Positions 16,722-24,422 of a stretch of 32,910 nucleotides of DNA are shown here, one piece after another (position 1 is the first letter of the stretch; each line of letters opens with the position of its first letter). The DNA is from Rhizobium anhuiense (GTDB lineage Bacteria; Pseudomonadota; Alphaproteobacteria; Rhizobiales; Rhizobiaceae). The position numbers and the translations under genes are program-made. The notes under the pieces were generated by a model. The model was given only the letters and a program-made list of their open reading frames with translations. It was not told the origin of the DNA and searched no databases. The stretch lies in contig NZ_ML133548.1 of the NCBI RefSeq assembly GCF_003985145.1, positions 1 to 32,910 of the forward strand, in the 5' to 3' direction.

Positions 16722-17588
16722 CTACGGAAAGACCACAGTCTTCAGGCCATTGAGCATGACACGGGTTTCAAGATGCAATTTGACGGCCTTGGCGAGCACC
16801 CGGCTTTCAATATCGCGGCCGGTCGCGACAAGATCCTCCGGCCCCATCGCGTGATGCACACGCTCGACTTGCTGCTCGATGATCGGTCCTTCGTCCAGAT
16901 CAGGAGTGACATAATGCGCCGTGGCTCCGATCTGTTTGACACCCCTTTCAAAGGCCTGATGATAGGGCTTGGCTCCCTTGAAGCTTGGCAGGAAAGAGTG
17001 ATGAATATTGATAATCCTTCCGAACAGGCGGCTCGAAAGCTCCGTCGACAGAACCTGCATATAGCGCGCCAGGACGATCAGATCCGATTGCGCATCGCTC
17101 ATCAGCGTCAGGAGCTTTTCCTCTTGTTGAGCCTTCGTATCGCTGTTTACCGGCAGGTAATGGAAAGGTGCGCCCTCACGCTCCGCTGTCGGGCGGCAGT
17201 CCTCATGATTTGAAACGATTGCCGCAACCTCCGCGTTCAACCAGCCAACCCGGATTTGGTAGAGCAGATGTAAGAGCGCGTGATCGAATTTCGAAACCAT
17301 GATGATGATCCGCGGCTTCCGTCCGACGTCGATCAACTCGAGCTTCATGGAAAACCGTTCAATCGGAGATTTCAGTGCACGACGAACCATGGCCTCCGTG
17401 ACCGCTGTCGGGACAGAAAACGCGATGCGCATGAAAAAGGTGTTGGAGACACGATCCCAGAATTGATTGGAATCGGAAATGTTGGCGCCGAGCGCTGCAA
17501 GTTCAGAGGTCACCGCGGCGACGATTCCAGGCTTGTCTTGACATGACAAAGTCAAGACGAAGTTCTGCTGCACGGAGATTGTTTTCAT
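16722..17588 (-). CDS. purU: Formyltetrahydrofolate deformylase
   Basis: 288 residues, the family length. PurU hydrolyses 10-formyl-tetrahydrofolate to formate and tetrahydrofolate. An N-terminal ACT domain (about 8-85, starting FVLTLSCQDKPGIVAA) precedes a formyltransferase-fold domain in which the catalytic Asn194, His196 (INIHHSFLPSFKG) and Asp232 (PDLDEGPII) are all present. I chose the ATG at 17588, 10 bases after the metF-like stop; the frame extends upstream into metF but without homology. Beside a ligM-like demethylase its likely task is to regenerate free tetrahydrofolate and drain the methyl carbon as formate, more than to serve purine synthesis. Confidence 0.95.
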   Translation of the reverse strand: MKTISVQQNFVLTLSCQDKPGIVAAVTSELAALGANISDSNQFWDRVSNTFFMRIAFSVPTAVTEAMVRRALKSPIERFSMKLELIDVGRKPRIIIMVSKFDHALLHLLYQIRVGWLNAEVAAIVSNHEDCRPTAEREGAPFHYLPVNSDTKAQQEEKLLTLMSDAQSDLIVLARYMQVLSTELSSRLFGRIINIHHSFLPSFKGAKPYHQAFERGVKQIGATAHYVTPDLDEGPIIEQQVERVHHAMGPEDLVATGRDIESRVLAKAVKLHLETRVMLNGLKTVVFP

Positions 17589-17598
17589 TGCATAAAGC

Positions 17599-18501
17599 CT
17601 ACTTCGATATGTGACTTGCCAGAAAGTCTCGGATCCATTCGGCCGTTTTTCCAACACCGCCGAATGGATAGAAATGCAAACAAACTGATCCGTGCTTGCT
17701 TGGATCGAGCCTTCTTATGAACTCCGCCACAAGCGCATCCGGGCCGGCGGTATTCAGAAGTTTCCGGATCGAGAGCCCGTATTTCGCCATGACTTTCGTG
17801 GACGCGCCGACGCCGCAGATCGTGGCGAAGCGTAACAGGGTTTTCACACTGGCAGGCCCTGGGACACCAATGCGTATGGGTGCTGTTATGCCCGCCTGGC
17901 GAAGGCGCCCGATCCATTCGATGACCGGTTCGGCCTCGAAGGAAAACTGCGTCGTGATGTCATATTCCAGCCCAGCGGCGGTCAGGAGGGCATGTTTTTC
18001 CTGCAGCACCTCGAAAAGCACCCCGTCACGGATCTTTGGATGCCCTTCCGGATATCCGGCTATGCCGACCTTCCTGATTCCATGCTTGGACAACAGTCCC
18101 GAACGAATGATGGCCAAAGAATCCTCATATGGCCCGACAGGCACGTCAGGATCGCCGGCCACGATAAATAGACGATCGACGTTCGCCACGCTCACAAACA
18201 ACGCCAAGAGACGATCCAGTTCTGCAGCCGAGCCCAAACGTCTGGCGGAAATATGTGGCACCGGATGAAAGCCGAGCTCTTTCACCGTTGCCGCGGCTGC
18301 AAGGCGCGCGTCATGATTTTCATTGGGAATGAAGGCAATTGAAACGCATGTGGCCGGTGCAAGCAGTTTGCTCACATCTTGGAGGCCGGCAGTGTCTTTT
18401 CCTGTGATTTCGAATGAGTATCCGTCAATCAATGCTGCGCGTGGCGACATCACCGGTCGCACGGCAAGGGCGTCTTCCGCCATATCGATATTATGCATCA
18501 T
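17599..18501 (-). CDS. metF: Methylenetetrahydrofolate reductase-like protein (divergent MetF)
   Basis: 300 residues, a TIM-barrel MetF-type size. Recognisable points are SFEITGKD near the start (the MetF SFEFFPPK position, keeping the catalytic Glu), VPHISARR (the position of the HLTC-like strand), FIVAGDPDVPVGPYEDS (the RGDPP position) and GIAGYPEGHPKI, a family hallmark. Several motifs deviate from biosynthetic MetF, so it looks like the catabolic branch. Run in the oxidative direction it would convert methyl-tetrahydrofolate from the LigM-like enzyme to methylene-tetrahydrofolate. I chose the ATG at 18501 because AGGGG lies 7 bases upstream; an extension up to 18558 is less likely. A 156-base gap separates it from the ligM-like gene. 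Confidence 0.88.
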   Translation of the reverse strand: MMHNIDMAEDALAVRPVMSPRAALIDGYSFEITGKDTAGLQDVSKLLAPATCVSIAFIPNENHDARLAAAATVKELGFHPVPHISARRLGSAAELDRLLALFVSVANVDRLFIVAGDPDVPVGPYEDSLAIIRSGLLSKHGIRKVGIAGYPEGHPKIRDGVLFEVLQEKHALLTAAGLEYDITTQFSFEAEPVIEWIGRLRQAGITAPIRIGVPGPASVKTLLRFATICGVGASTKVMAKYGLSIRKLLNTAGPDALVAEFIRRLDPSKHGSVCLHFYPFGGVGKTAEWIRDFLASHISK

Positions 18502-18657
18502 GCGATGGCCCCTATAGACGTCTTCGGAAATTGTCGACGATCCCCAGCTGGATCGCACAAGGGATGCGTACGGCAGACTGCCGCGGTCCCGCTGAGGGCC
18601 ACTGGGCAGTGCTGCCGTTCACCATGAAGCTTGCTTTGAGCGCCAAGCGGCTTGAGG

Positions 18658-20040
18658 TTACTGCTGGCCGGTCTTGATGACTTTTTCGAAGTAGGGAGCC
18701 GGAGCTACCTTGGCGCGAATTTCGCGGAGCTGGTGCGTGCCGACCGGAAGGCGCTGGGAATTTGGCTCACCCCAAAGCACTGTGACTTCCGTACCGGGTT
18801 CGGCGTGCTCAATATCAACGAGCGAGAGCGAGATGACCCGATTGGCATTGGCGGAATAGGCAAGCCATTGCGATATGCCGACGCGTTTGCCACCTTTCAT
18901 GATCGCGTCCGACTGGAACGTCGCATACATCGGATTTGGCAGCTTCATGAACATGCCGCCGTTGTCCGGATCGATCAGCGACGAGTTCATGCATGCCATG
19001 ACGTCGTCGTTGTTCCATTCGAGCGTCACTTTCTTTCGCTTCGGATTGGCGACCCTTTCACGCAGGGCTTCCTTACCAATGAAATCGTGATTGAAGTCGA
19101 TCAGCGACTTGTAACCGACTTCAACCGGATCGACGTAGTAGTCCTCAATCTTGTCGGACAGGAAGCTGCCGCCGAGCGAGGCGACCGACTCCAGGAAGTA
19201 CTGGTTCAGCCATTCGCGGTAGGGCTTCATTTCGGCGCTGTGATAGATGGCCGGAAGCGGCATTGGCATCCAGCCGGATTCCTGCGCGGTGGTCGAATAG
19301 GCCATCGCTCCAATCTTGCGCATGCCATATTTTTGCCCGACCTCGGCAAAGGCGGCGCGAATCTCGTGCTGAATGTCCCAAGGCCCGTAGATTTCGTAGC
19401 CAGGCTCGCCTGCCATGCCATGGCGAAGGGCACGAACCGCGTGACCAGCAATCTGGAATTCACCGATATTGAAGAACTTGATGTCCGGCAACGTCCCGTC
19501 CGAAACCTCACGCACCAAGGGAAGCGCGTTGGGGCCCTGGATCTGGATACGGAAGACATCGCGCGTTCCCGAACGGATCGAGAAGTTGTCGTCCCGCACC
19601 GCGGTCACATTCATGCCGCTGATTTCGGCGTTGTACTGCACCCAGTCACTGGCAAAAGGGGCGCCGACGATGCGCAGAAATTCCTCTTCCTCGCGGAAGA
19701 CAATGGCATCGCCGATCATATAACCGTCGTGGCCGGCCAGCACCAGTTGTTTGCCGCGCAAAACCGGGAAGGAATCGAACTTGTTGGTCGCCAGCGTGGA
19801 AAGAAACTTTACGGCGTCCGGACCGCGAAGATGCAGTTCCGTCATGTGGTAGGAAAGCTCAAGCAGCGCAACGCTATCCTTCCAGGATCTCACCTCATCG
19901 CGCCAATTGGTGAACTCCGGTGGAATAACCGGGAATGTGTAAGGCCCGATGTTGGACCCACGAAGCAATTTTACCGGACCTCCGGCGTCATTGACAATGG
20001 ACTCCAGGTTCTTGAGTCCCACGCTTGGTGCGATATTCAT
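18658..20040 (-). CDS. ligM: Tetrahydrofolate-dependent aryl O-demethylase, LigM/DesA type (GcvT family)
   Basis: 460 residues, close to LigM (about 470), and longer than GcvT or DmdA. It has the GcvT fold, and many segments match the vanillate/3-O-methylgallate O-demethylase LigM as I remember it: IGPYTFPVIPPEFTNWRDE, FQ/RIQIQGPNA, LRHGMAGEPGYEIYGP, the AQESGWMPMPLPAIY stretch, GGSFLSDKIEDYYVDPVEVGY and TVLWGEPN. These enzymes move the methyl group of an aryl methoxy group to tetrahydrofolate, leaving a phenol. Whether the substrate here is vanillate, syringate, 3-O-methylgallate or something else cannot be told. GGGAGGAG is 6 bases before the ATG. It heads the metF-like and purU genes, the same partnership known for ligM in Sphingobium SYK-6, where metF is its neighbour. 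Confidence 0.9.
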   Translation of the reverse strand: MNIAPSVGLKNLESIVNDAGGPVKLLRGSNIGPYTFPVIPPEFTNWRDEVRSWKDSVALLELSYHMTELHLRGPDAVKFLSTLATNKFDSFPVLRGKQLVLAGHDGYMIGDAIVFREEEEFLRIVGAPFASDWVQYNAEISGMNVTAVRDDNFSIRSGTRDVFRIQIQGPNALPLVREVSDGTLPDIKFFNIGEFQIAGHAVRALRHGMAGEPGYEIYGPWDIQHEIRAAFAEVGQKYGMRKIGAMAYSTTAQESGWMPMPLPAIYHSAEMKPYREWLNQYFLESVASLGGSFLSDKIEDYYVDPVEVGYKSLIDFNHDFIGKEALRERVANPKRKKVTLEWNNDDVMACMNSSLIDPDNGGMFMKLPNPMYATFQSDAIMKGGKRVGISQWLAYSANANRVISLSLVDIEHAEPGTEVTVLWGEPNSQRLPVGTHQLREIRAKVAPAPYFEKVIKTGQQ

Positions 20041-20256
20041 GTTCAGCTCCTCCCTGATACTGAAAATAAACTGCTAATATTTCGGCAAGCTTTAAACACG
20101 CAGCAACGATTTCGCTTCAAAACCCCACTATTGTTGCAGCCCAGCCCTTGGCGCCGGGCGATCGCTTTGCGACGCGGCTCCAAGCTCCCAGGACGACATC
20201 GCTCTTTCTTCAACGCCAAGTGGAATCTAGCTAACGGCCATGATCCGCTTTCAACT

Positions 20257-20287
20257 CTATACATTCATAAATTACACATACTGTCAA
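20257..20287 (-). promoter_or_regulatory. Putative promoter of the ligM-like/metF/purU group
   Basis: On the minus strand a consensus TTGACA (20287-20282) is followed after 18 bases by TGTATA (20263-20258), a fair -10. This predicts a leader of about 210 bases before the ligM-like start. Confidence 0.4.
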
Positions 20288-20309
20288 TTTGATATTTTGT
20301 TCAATTTGA
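20284..20309. repeat. Two copies of the palindromic 9-mer TCAATTTGA
   Basis: TCAATTTGA occurs at 20284-20292 and again at 20301-20309, 17 bases from start to start. Each copy is itself an inverted repeat (TCAA-T-TTGA). The first overlaps the putative -35, so the pair could be a regulator site. Confidence 0.5.
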
Positions 20310-20390
20310 AAAATCTGCAGCGACCCTTTGAAGGGATTTGAACCCTATGTGGAATAACAATGATTTAGGGAACGACAGAACTATCTGCCT

Positions 20391-20416
20391 AAAAGCTCGT
20401 TCGGGGCGAACTGAGC
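20391..20416 (-). terminator. Rho-independent terminator of the secretion operon
   Basis: On the minus strand GCTCaGTTCG-CCC-CGAACGAGC forms a stem with one bulged A and a three-base loop, followed directly by TTTT. It begins 10 bases after the stop of the adaptor gene. Confidence 0.75.
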
Positions 20417-20425
20417 TGTGGCGCC

Positions 20426-21865
20426 CTACGGTTCGCGTATTGCGTTGTCGAGGCCACGCAGCAGCGGATACAGGAAATAGGAGATCACCGTGCGGTTGCC
20501 GACCTTGATTTCCGTGGTCACAGTCATGCCGGGAAGCAGCCGCACCGGCACATCTGTGGCATTCAACCGGGTATCGGCAAGCAGGATGCGCGCCTTGAAG
20601 AAGGGGGCGGACGGCTGGCTCGGGGTGGCGGTCTGTTCCGGTTGGCCGGTGAGGAAAGTGTCCTCGCTGATCGTTCGCACTTCGCCTGTTGCCGTGCCGT
20701 ATTTCTGGAAGGGATAGGCGTCGAGCTTGACGCGGGCTTCCTTGCCGACGACCACGCGGCCGATGTCGCGGGTGTTGATCGAGACTTCTGCTTCGAGCGG
20801 CACGTTGATCGGCACCAGCGTCACCACCGGCTCGGCCTCGCGCACGACGGAACCGACCGAGCGCTGGGCAAGATCGAGCACGACGGCATCGGCGGGTGCA
20901 GTCAGCGCCACCATGTTACGGCGCAGCTCCATCTTCTTCAGCTCTTCGCCGGTCATGTCACGCTGGCCGCGCAGGTCCACCAGCTGCTCCATCGCGGCGC
21001 GGCGGAAATCCTCGATGAAGGCCTGGCGGTCGGCGCTCAGTTTCGCGTAGGCGTGGACCGCCTCCTCGGCCTTGCCGCGCACCGCGGTGATATCGGCCTC
21101 CACATCGAGGCGAGCGTCGCGCGAGCCGAGCATGGTGAGCAGCGAACCGCTTTCCTTATCATAGAGCTTCTTTCGCGTGGCCTCGATCTGCGAGAGGTTG
21201 TCGCGCCGGTCGTTGAGCACGGCCTCCTGATTGCGGTTTGCCGCAAGTGCGGACGATTGGCCGGCGATCTGCTGTTCGAAATTCTGCAGCTGCGCCGTGT
21301 AGAAGGCCCGCCGCTGGGCGAAGAGCTGCAGCTGCAGCTGCTCATCCTGCGTGTTGCCGGCGATCTTCGAATAGTCCTCGCCGGTAAGCTCGGCCTCCAG
21401 GCGCTTCACCTGGGCGTCGAGAGCGGAAAACTTCGCCCTCAGTTGGCCAACATCGGCCTGGCTGAAGGTGGCGTCGAGCGTCGCCAGCGTTTGGCCGGCA
21501 TGCACCACCTCGCCGACCTTGACGTCGATCGTGCGGATGATCGAGGTTTCGAGCGGCTGGACGACGATAGTGGGCTGTGTGGTGACGAGCTTGCCGGGCG
21601 CAATCACCACCTCGTCGATGGAGGAGACCGAGGCCCAGGTGATCGCTGCGGCAAGCAGTGCTGTCACGCAATACAGCGTCATGCGGGCAACGCGCGGCGG
21701 CGCGCGTTCTTCGAGTTCGACGGCATCGGACTGGAACTCGGCAATTGCCGGTGGCAGCGGTGGGCGGGCGATGAGTTCCCTGCCCTTCTCCGGCTCCTTG
21801 TCTGATGGCCCCTTGCCCGAAGGGACCGGCAGGTTCTCGCTGGGTTTTCTGCTGTGCGCGTTCAT
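20426..21865 (-). CDS. Type I secretion membrane fusion protein, HlyD/PrtE family
   Basis: 479-residue periplasmic adaptor linking the ABC exporter to an outer-membrane channel. A proline-rich cytoplasmic N-terminus (1-60) is followed by a single membrane anchor (about 62-80), then by the VVIAPGKLVTTQPTIVVQPLE barrel/lipoyl start, a long coiled-coil hairpin (about 150-330), the second lipoyl half (LTAPADAVVLDLAQRSVGSVV) and the beta-barrel end with the GMTVTTEIKVGNRTVISYFLYPLLRGL tail that defines the HlyD family in type I systems. I chose the ATG at 21865, which overlaps the stop of the exporter gene (ATGA); a longer frame to 21892 lies wholly inside that gene. No TolC-type gene is in the window. 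Confidence 0.94.
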   Translation of the reverse strand: MNAHSRKPSENLPVPSGKGPSDKEPEKGRELIARPPLPPAIAEFQSDAVELEERAPPRVARMTLYCVTALLAAAITWASVSSIDEVVIAPGKLVTTQPTIVVQPLETSIIRTIDVKVGEVVHAGQTLATLDATFSQADVGQLRAKFSALDAQVKRLEAELTGEDYSKIAGNTQDEQLQLQLFAQRRAFYTAQLQNFEQQIAGQSSALAANRNQEAVLNDRRDNLSQIEATRKKLYDKESGSLLTMLGSRDARLDVEADITAVRGKAEEAVHAYAKLSADRQAFIEDFRRAAMEQLVDLRGQRDMTGEELKKMELRRNMVALTAPADAVVLDLAQRSVGSVVREAEPVVTLVPINVPLEAEVSINTRDIGRVVVGKEARVKLDAYPFQKYGTATGEVRTISEDTFLTGQPEQTATPSQPSAPFFKARILLADTRLNATDVPVRLLPGMTVTTEIKVGNRTVISYFLYPLLRGLDNAIREP

Positions 21866-24006
21866 GCGACCTGCCTCATCTGCTGGGCCCACAGGTGGCG
21901 ATAGGTCATGCAGCGCGATACAAGCTGATCGTGCCGGCCGATATCGGCGACCTTGCCACGCTCGATGACGAGAATGGCATCGGCATCGACGAGCGTCGAA
22001 AGCCGGTGCGAGACGATGATGACGGTGCGGCCGGCGGCGATGCGGCTCAGATTCTCGCGGATGATCGCCTCGCTGTCGGGGTCGAGGGCGCTCGTCGCCT
22101 CGTCGAAGATCAACAGCTTCGGATCGGTGATCAGCGCCCGGGCAATGGCAAGCCGCTGCTTCTGGCCGCCTGACAGATTGGAGGCGTTTTCCTCCAGCAT
22201 CGTGTCAAAGCCGCGCGGCAGGCGCTCGATGAACTCCTCGGCGCCGGCGATACGGGCAACTTCCATGATCTCCTCGATGCTGGCATCGGGCTTGGCGGCG
22301 GCAATATTCTCGCGCACCGAGCCGCGGAACAGGAAACTATCCTGCAGCACGACGCCGATGCTCGTTCTCAGATGCACGAGGTCGATCTCGCGGCTGTCAT
22401 AGCCATCCATGCGCACGAGGCCTTCCTGGCTCTGATAGAGCCCCTGGATCAGCCTTGTGATCGTCGTCTTGCCCGAGCCGCTTTTGCCGACCACCCCGAA
22501 CAAGCAGCCCGCCGGAATGGCGAAGGAGACATTGTCGAGCGCCGGCGCGCTATCCGGGCCGTAGCGGAAGGTGACCCTGTCGAATTCGATGCGGCCCTGT
22601 AGATTCGGCCGAACACCTCGCCCGCGGCCCGCCTGCTCCGGCCGCTGGTTCATGATCTCGCCGAGCATGCGCACGGAGAGCGCGACTTCCTGATATTCGT
22701 GCACCATGGTGACGATCTGCACCAGTGGTCCCGAGACCCGGCCGGCGAGCATATTGAAGGCGACCAGCGCGCCGATCGTCATCGCGCCACTGAAGACATC
22801 GAGCGCGCCGAGGCCGATGATCGCGACGCTCATCAGCTTCTCCAGCAGTCCGGTCATCGCCTGGGCGATGGTCGAGATCTTGTCGACCCGGAAACGCACG
22901 GAGATCGACTGGGCCGAATAATCGTCCCACACCTTGCGCTGGCGCGGTTCCAGCGCCAGGGATTTGACGGTGCGCATGCCGTGCACGGTCTCCACCAGCA
23001 ATGCCTGGCGGTCGCCTTCGGCTTGATAGAGCGCCTGCAACCGGCGCTGGAACGGCCCGACGAGCATCATCACCACCAGCCCGACGAGGGCTGCGAAACC
23101 GAGCACGACGAGCGTCAGCTTGACGCTGTAGAGAAGCAGGATCGGCACGAAGACCAGAAGCGAAACGCCGTCCAGGAGTGTGAGAAACAGCCGGCCGGTC
23201 AGGAATTCGCGAATGCGCCCCGTCTGCTGCATATGCTTGACGAGAACGCCGGCGGAGGCCTGTTCGAAGAGCGCGATCGGCAGGTTGAGCAGATGGCCGA
23301 AGGTGCGGGTCGCGACGCGGATGTCGATCCTGTTCGTCGCATAGAGCAACAAATAGCGACGCAGAAAAGTGAAGGTCGCGTCGAAGACGAGCGCGATCGC
23401 TATGCCCGCCGTGAGAACCGTCAGCGTCGCATAGCTCTGATGCACCAGCACCTTGTCGATGACGAGCTGAAAGAAGATCGGCGTCGTCAGCCCCAGCCCG
23501 TAGAGCACGAAGGCGGCGAGCGCGACATCGCGGAAGAAGCTGCGCTGCTTGATGATCTCGGGGACGAACCAGCGGAAGCCGAAGGGCCGGTCCTCATCGG
23601 ACATGCGATAGTTGCGCTTCAGCAGGATCACCGATCCGAGCCAGGCCTTGGCGAACTGCTCTTCGCTGAGCATCATCACTTCGGCGCGTGATGCCAGCGG
23701 GTCGAGAACACGGATTCTCTCGTCCTCCCCGCTCCCGACAGCGCCGGCGATGACCACCCAGTTGCCGTTCGTCAGCTCAGCGAGCACCGGGAACGCCTCG
23801 CCAAGTTGGAACAGGGATCGCCAGTCGAGCGTCAGATGCTTTGCCCTGAGGCCGGCATCCTTGGCCATGCGCAGCAGCTGCCGCAAGGCAACAGGATCGT
23901 TGCCGACGGCATAATCGTGCTGCAACCGTTCAGGAGCAAGGTCGACGCCGTGATGACGCGCGACCAGCGCAAGACAATGCAGGTTGGTATGCAGAAAACC
24001 AGTCAT
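21862..24006 (-). CDS. Type I secretion ABC exporter with C39-like domain (HlyB type)
   Basis: 714 residues: N-terminal C39 peptidase-like domain (about 1-125), membrane domain (about 155-440) and nucleotide-binding domain (about 470-714). In the C39-like part the position of the catalytic cysteine appears to be His (LHCLALVARHHGV aligned with HlyB's GLYALEILAQYHN), so it is probably a non-cleaving docking domain as in HlyB. The ATPase part is intact: Walker A GKSGSGKTT, Q-loop VVLQDSFLF, signature NLSGGQKQRLAIARAL, Walker B LLIFDEATSALD and the His of IIVSHRLS. I chose the ATG at 24006, with AGGTGG close upstream; an upstream extension would run through the small gene at 24050-24355 and lacks homology. 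Likely cargo: the giant proteins encoded upstream. Confidence 0.93.
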   Translation of the reverse strand: MTGFLHTNLHCLALVARHHGVDLAPERLQHDYAVGNDPVALRQLLRMAKDAGLRAKHLTLDWRSLFQLGEAFPVLAELTNGNWVVIAGAVGSGEDERIRVLDPLASRAEVMMLSEEQFAKAWLGSVILLKRNYRMSDEDRPFGFRWFVPEIIKQRSFFRDVALAAFVLYGLGLTTPIFFQLVIDKVLVHQSYATLTVLTAGIAIALVFDATFTFLRRYLLLYATNRIDIRVATRTFGHLLNLPIALFEQASAGVLVKHMQQTGRIREFLTGRLFLTLLDGVSLLVFVPILLLYSVKLTLVVLGFAALVGLVVMMLVGPFQRRLQALYQAEGDRQALLVETVHGMRTVKSLALEPRQRKVWDDYSAQSISVRFRVDKISTIAQAMTGLLEKLMSVAIIGLGALDVFSGAMTIGALVAFNMLAGRVSGPLVQIVTMVHEYQEVALSVRMLGEIMNQRPEQAGRGRGVRPNLQGRIEFDRVTFRYGPDSAPALDNVSFAIPAGCLFGVVGKSGSGKTTITRLIQGLYQSQEGLVRMDGYDSREIDLVHLRTSIGVVLQDSFLFRGSVRENIAAAKPDASIEEIMEVARIAGAEEFIERLPRGFDTMLEENASNLSGGQKQRLAIARALITDPKLLIFDEATSALDPDSEAIIRENLSRIAAGRTVIIVSHRLSTLVDADAILVIERGKVADIGRHDQLVSRCMTYRHLWAQQMRQVA

Positions 24007-24049
24007 GGCCCACCTGAAACAATACGAGACCGAGGCAATATTTGTTTTA

Positions 24050-24355
24050 TCAGTTGAAGTTCGGCGAAGCGTTCGAAGCGCCGGCCTGCACCGACTGGAT
24101 ATCGGCAGCCGCCGCCGACATATCGCCGATGCGACGGACCGCACCAGCTTCGACCAACCCGCCAAGCGCCTTCTGCATGAGATCGACCGCATTGGCGAAG
24201 GCATCGACCGGCATGATGATGCGCTGGCGGAAAACCGGCTTCGGATTGTTGTTGGCGTCACGCTCGGTGGCCGAGAGCGACATCAGGTCGATCCGCACGA
24301 TCGTTCCGGTGATGGTGATTTCGCCGATGCCATCTGCATAAAGTTCGTTGCTCAT
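24050..24355 (-). CDS. Small conserved-looking protein of unknown function
   Basis: 101 residues, preceded by a strong ribosome binding site (GGAGGAGA, 5 bases before the ATG) and placed 43 bases before the exporter gene, so it is very probably real. No signal peptide or membrane segment. It opens with a strand-rich half (YADGIGEITITGTIVRIDLMSL), then FRQRIIMPVDAFANAVDLMQKAL, a likely strand-helix, and ends in an Ala-rich helix and a short polar tail. The overall pattern, a short beta part followed by a P-x-D-A-F-A-like helix, recalls DUF3467 proteins, but I would not assign it. By position it may be an accessory of the secretion system, for example a chaperone for the giant cargo. Confidence 0.75.
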   Translation of the reverse strand: MSNELYADGIGEITITGTIVRIDLMSLSATERDANNNPKPVFRQRIIMPVDAFANAVDLMQKALGGLVEAGAVRRIGDMSAAAADIQSVQAGASNASPNFN

Positions 24356-24422
24356 TGTTCTCTCCTCCGGTTGATAATCAAAACGTCTTCCTCTTTGGGC
24401 GGCTTACGTCCATTGGGATGCT

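Larger units (their letters stand above)
20041..20390. promoter_or_regulatory. AT-rich control region upstream of the ligM-like gene
   Basis: About 350 bases, distinctly richer in A/T than the genes around it, between the ligM-like start and the terminator of the secretion locus. It holds the promoter and repeats listed at 20257-20309. No gene with a ribosome binding site was found in it. Confidence 0.6.

Noticed and set aside
18658..20040. Reading the GcvT-family protein as DmdA (dimethylsulfoniopropionate demethylase) or as glycine-cleavage GcvT
   Set aside because: The length of 460 and several segments match LigM/DesA better, and the metF-like and aromatic neighbours agree.
18652..20292. 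Plus-strand frame of 546 codons opposite the ligM-like gene
   Set aside because: The opposite strand has a strong ribosome binding site and clear LigM similarity; the plus-strand product has no motif.
22699..23691. Plus-strand frame of 330 codons opposite the ABC exporter
   Set aside because: Product is a His/Glu/Gln/Arg-rich shadow of the transmembrane domain; the exporter is unambiguous.
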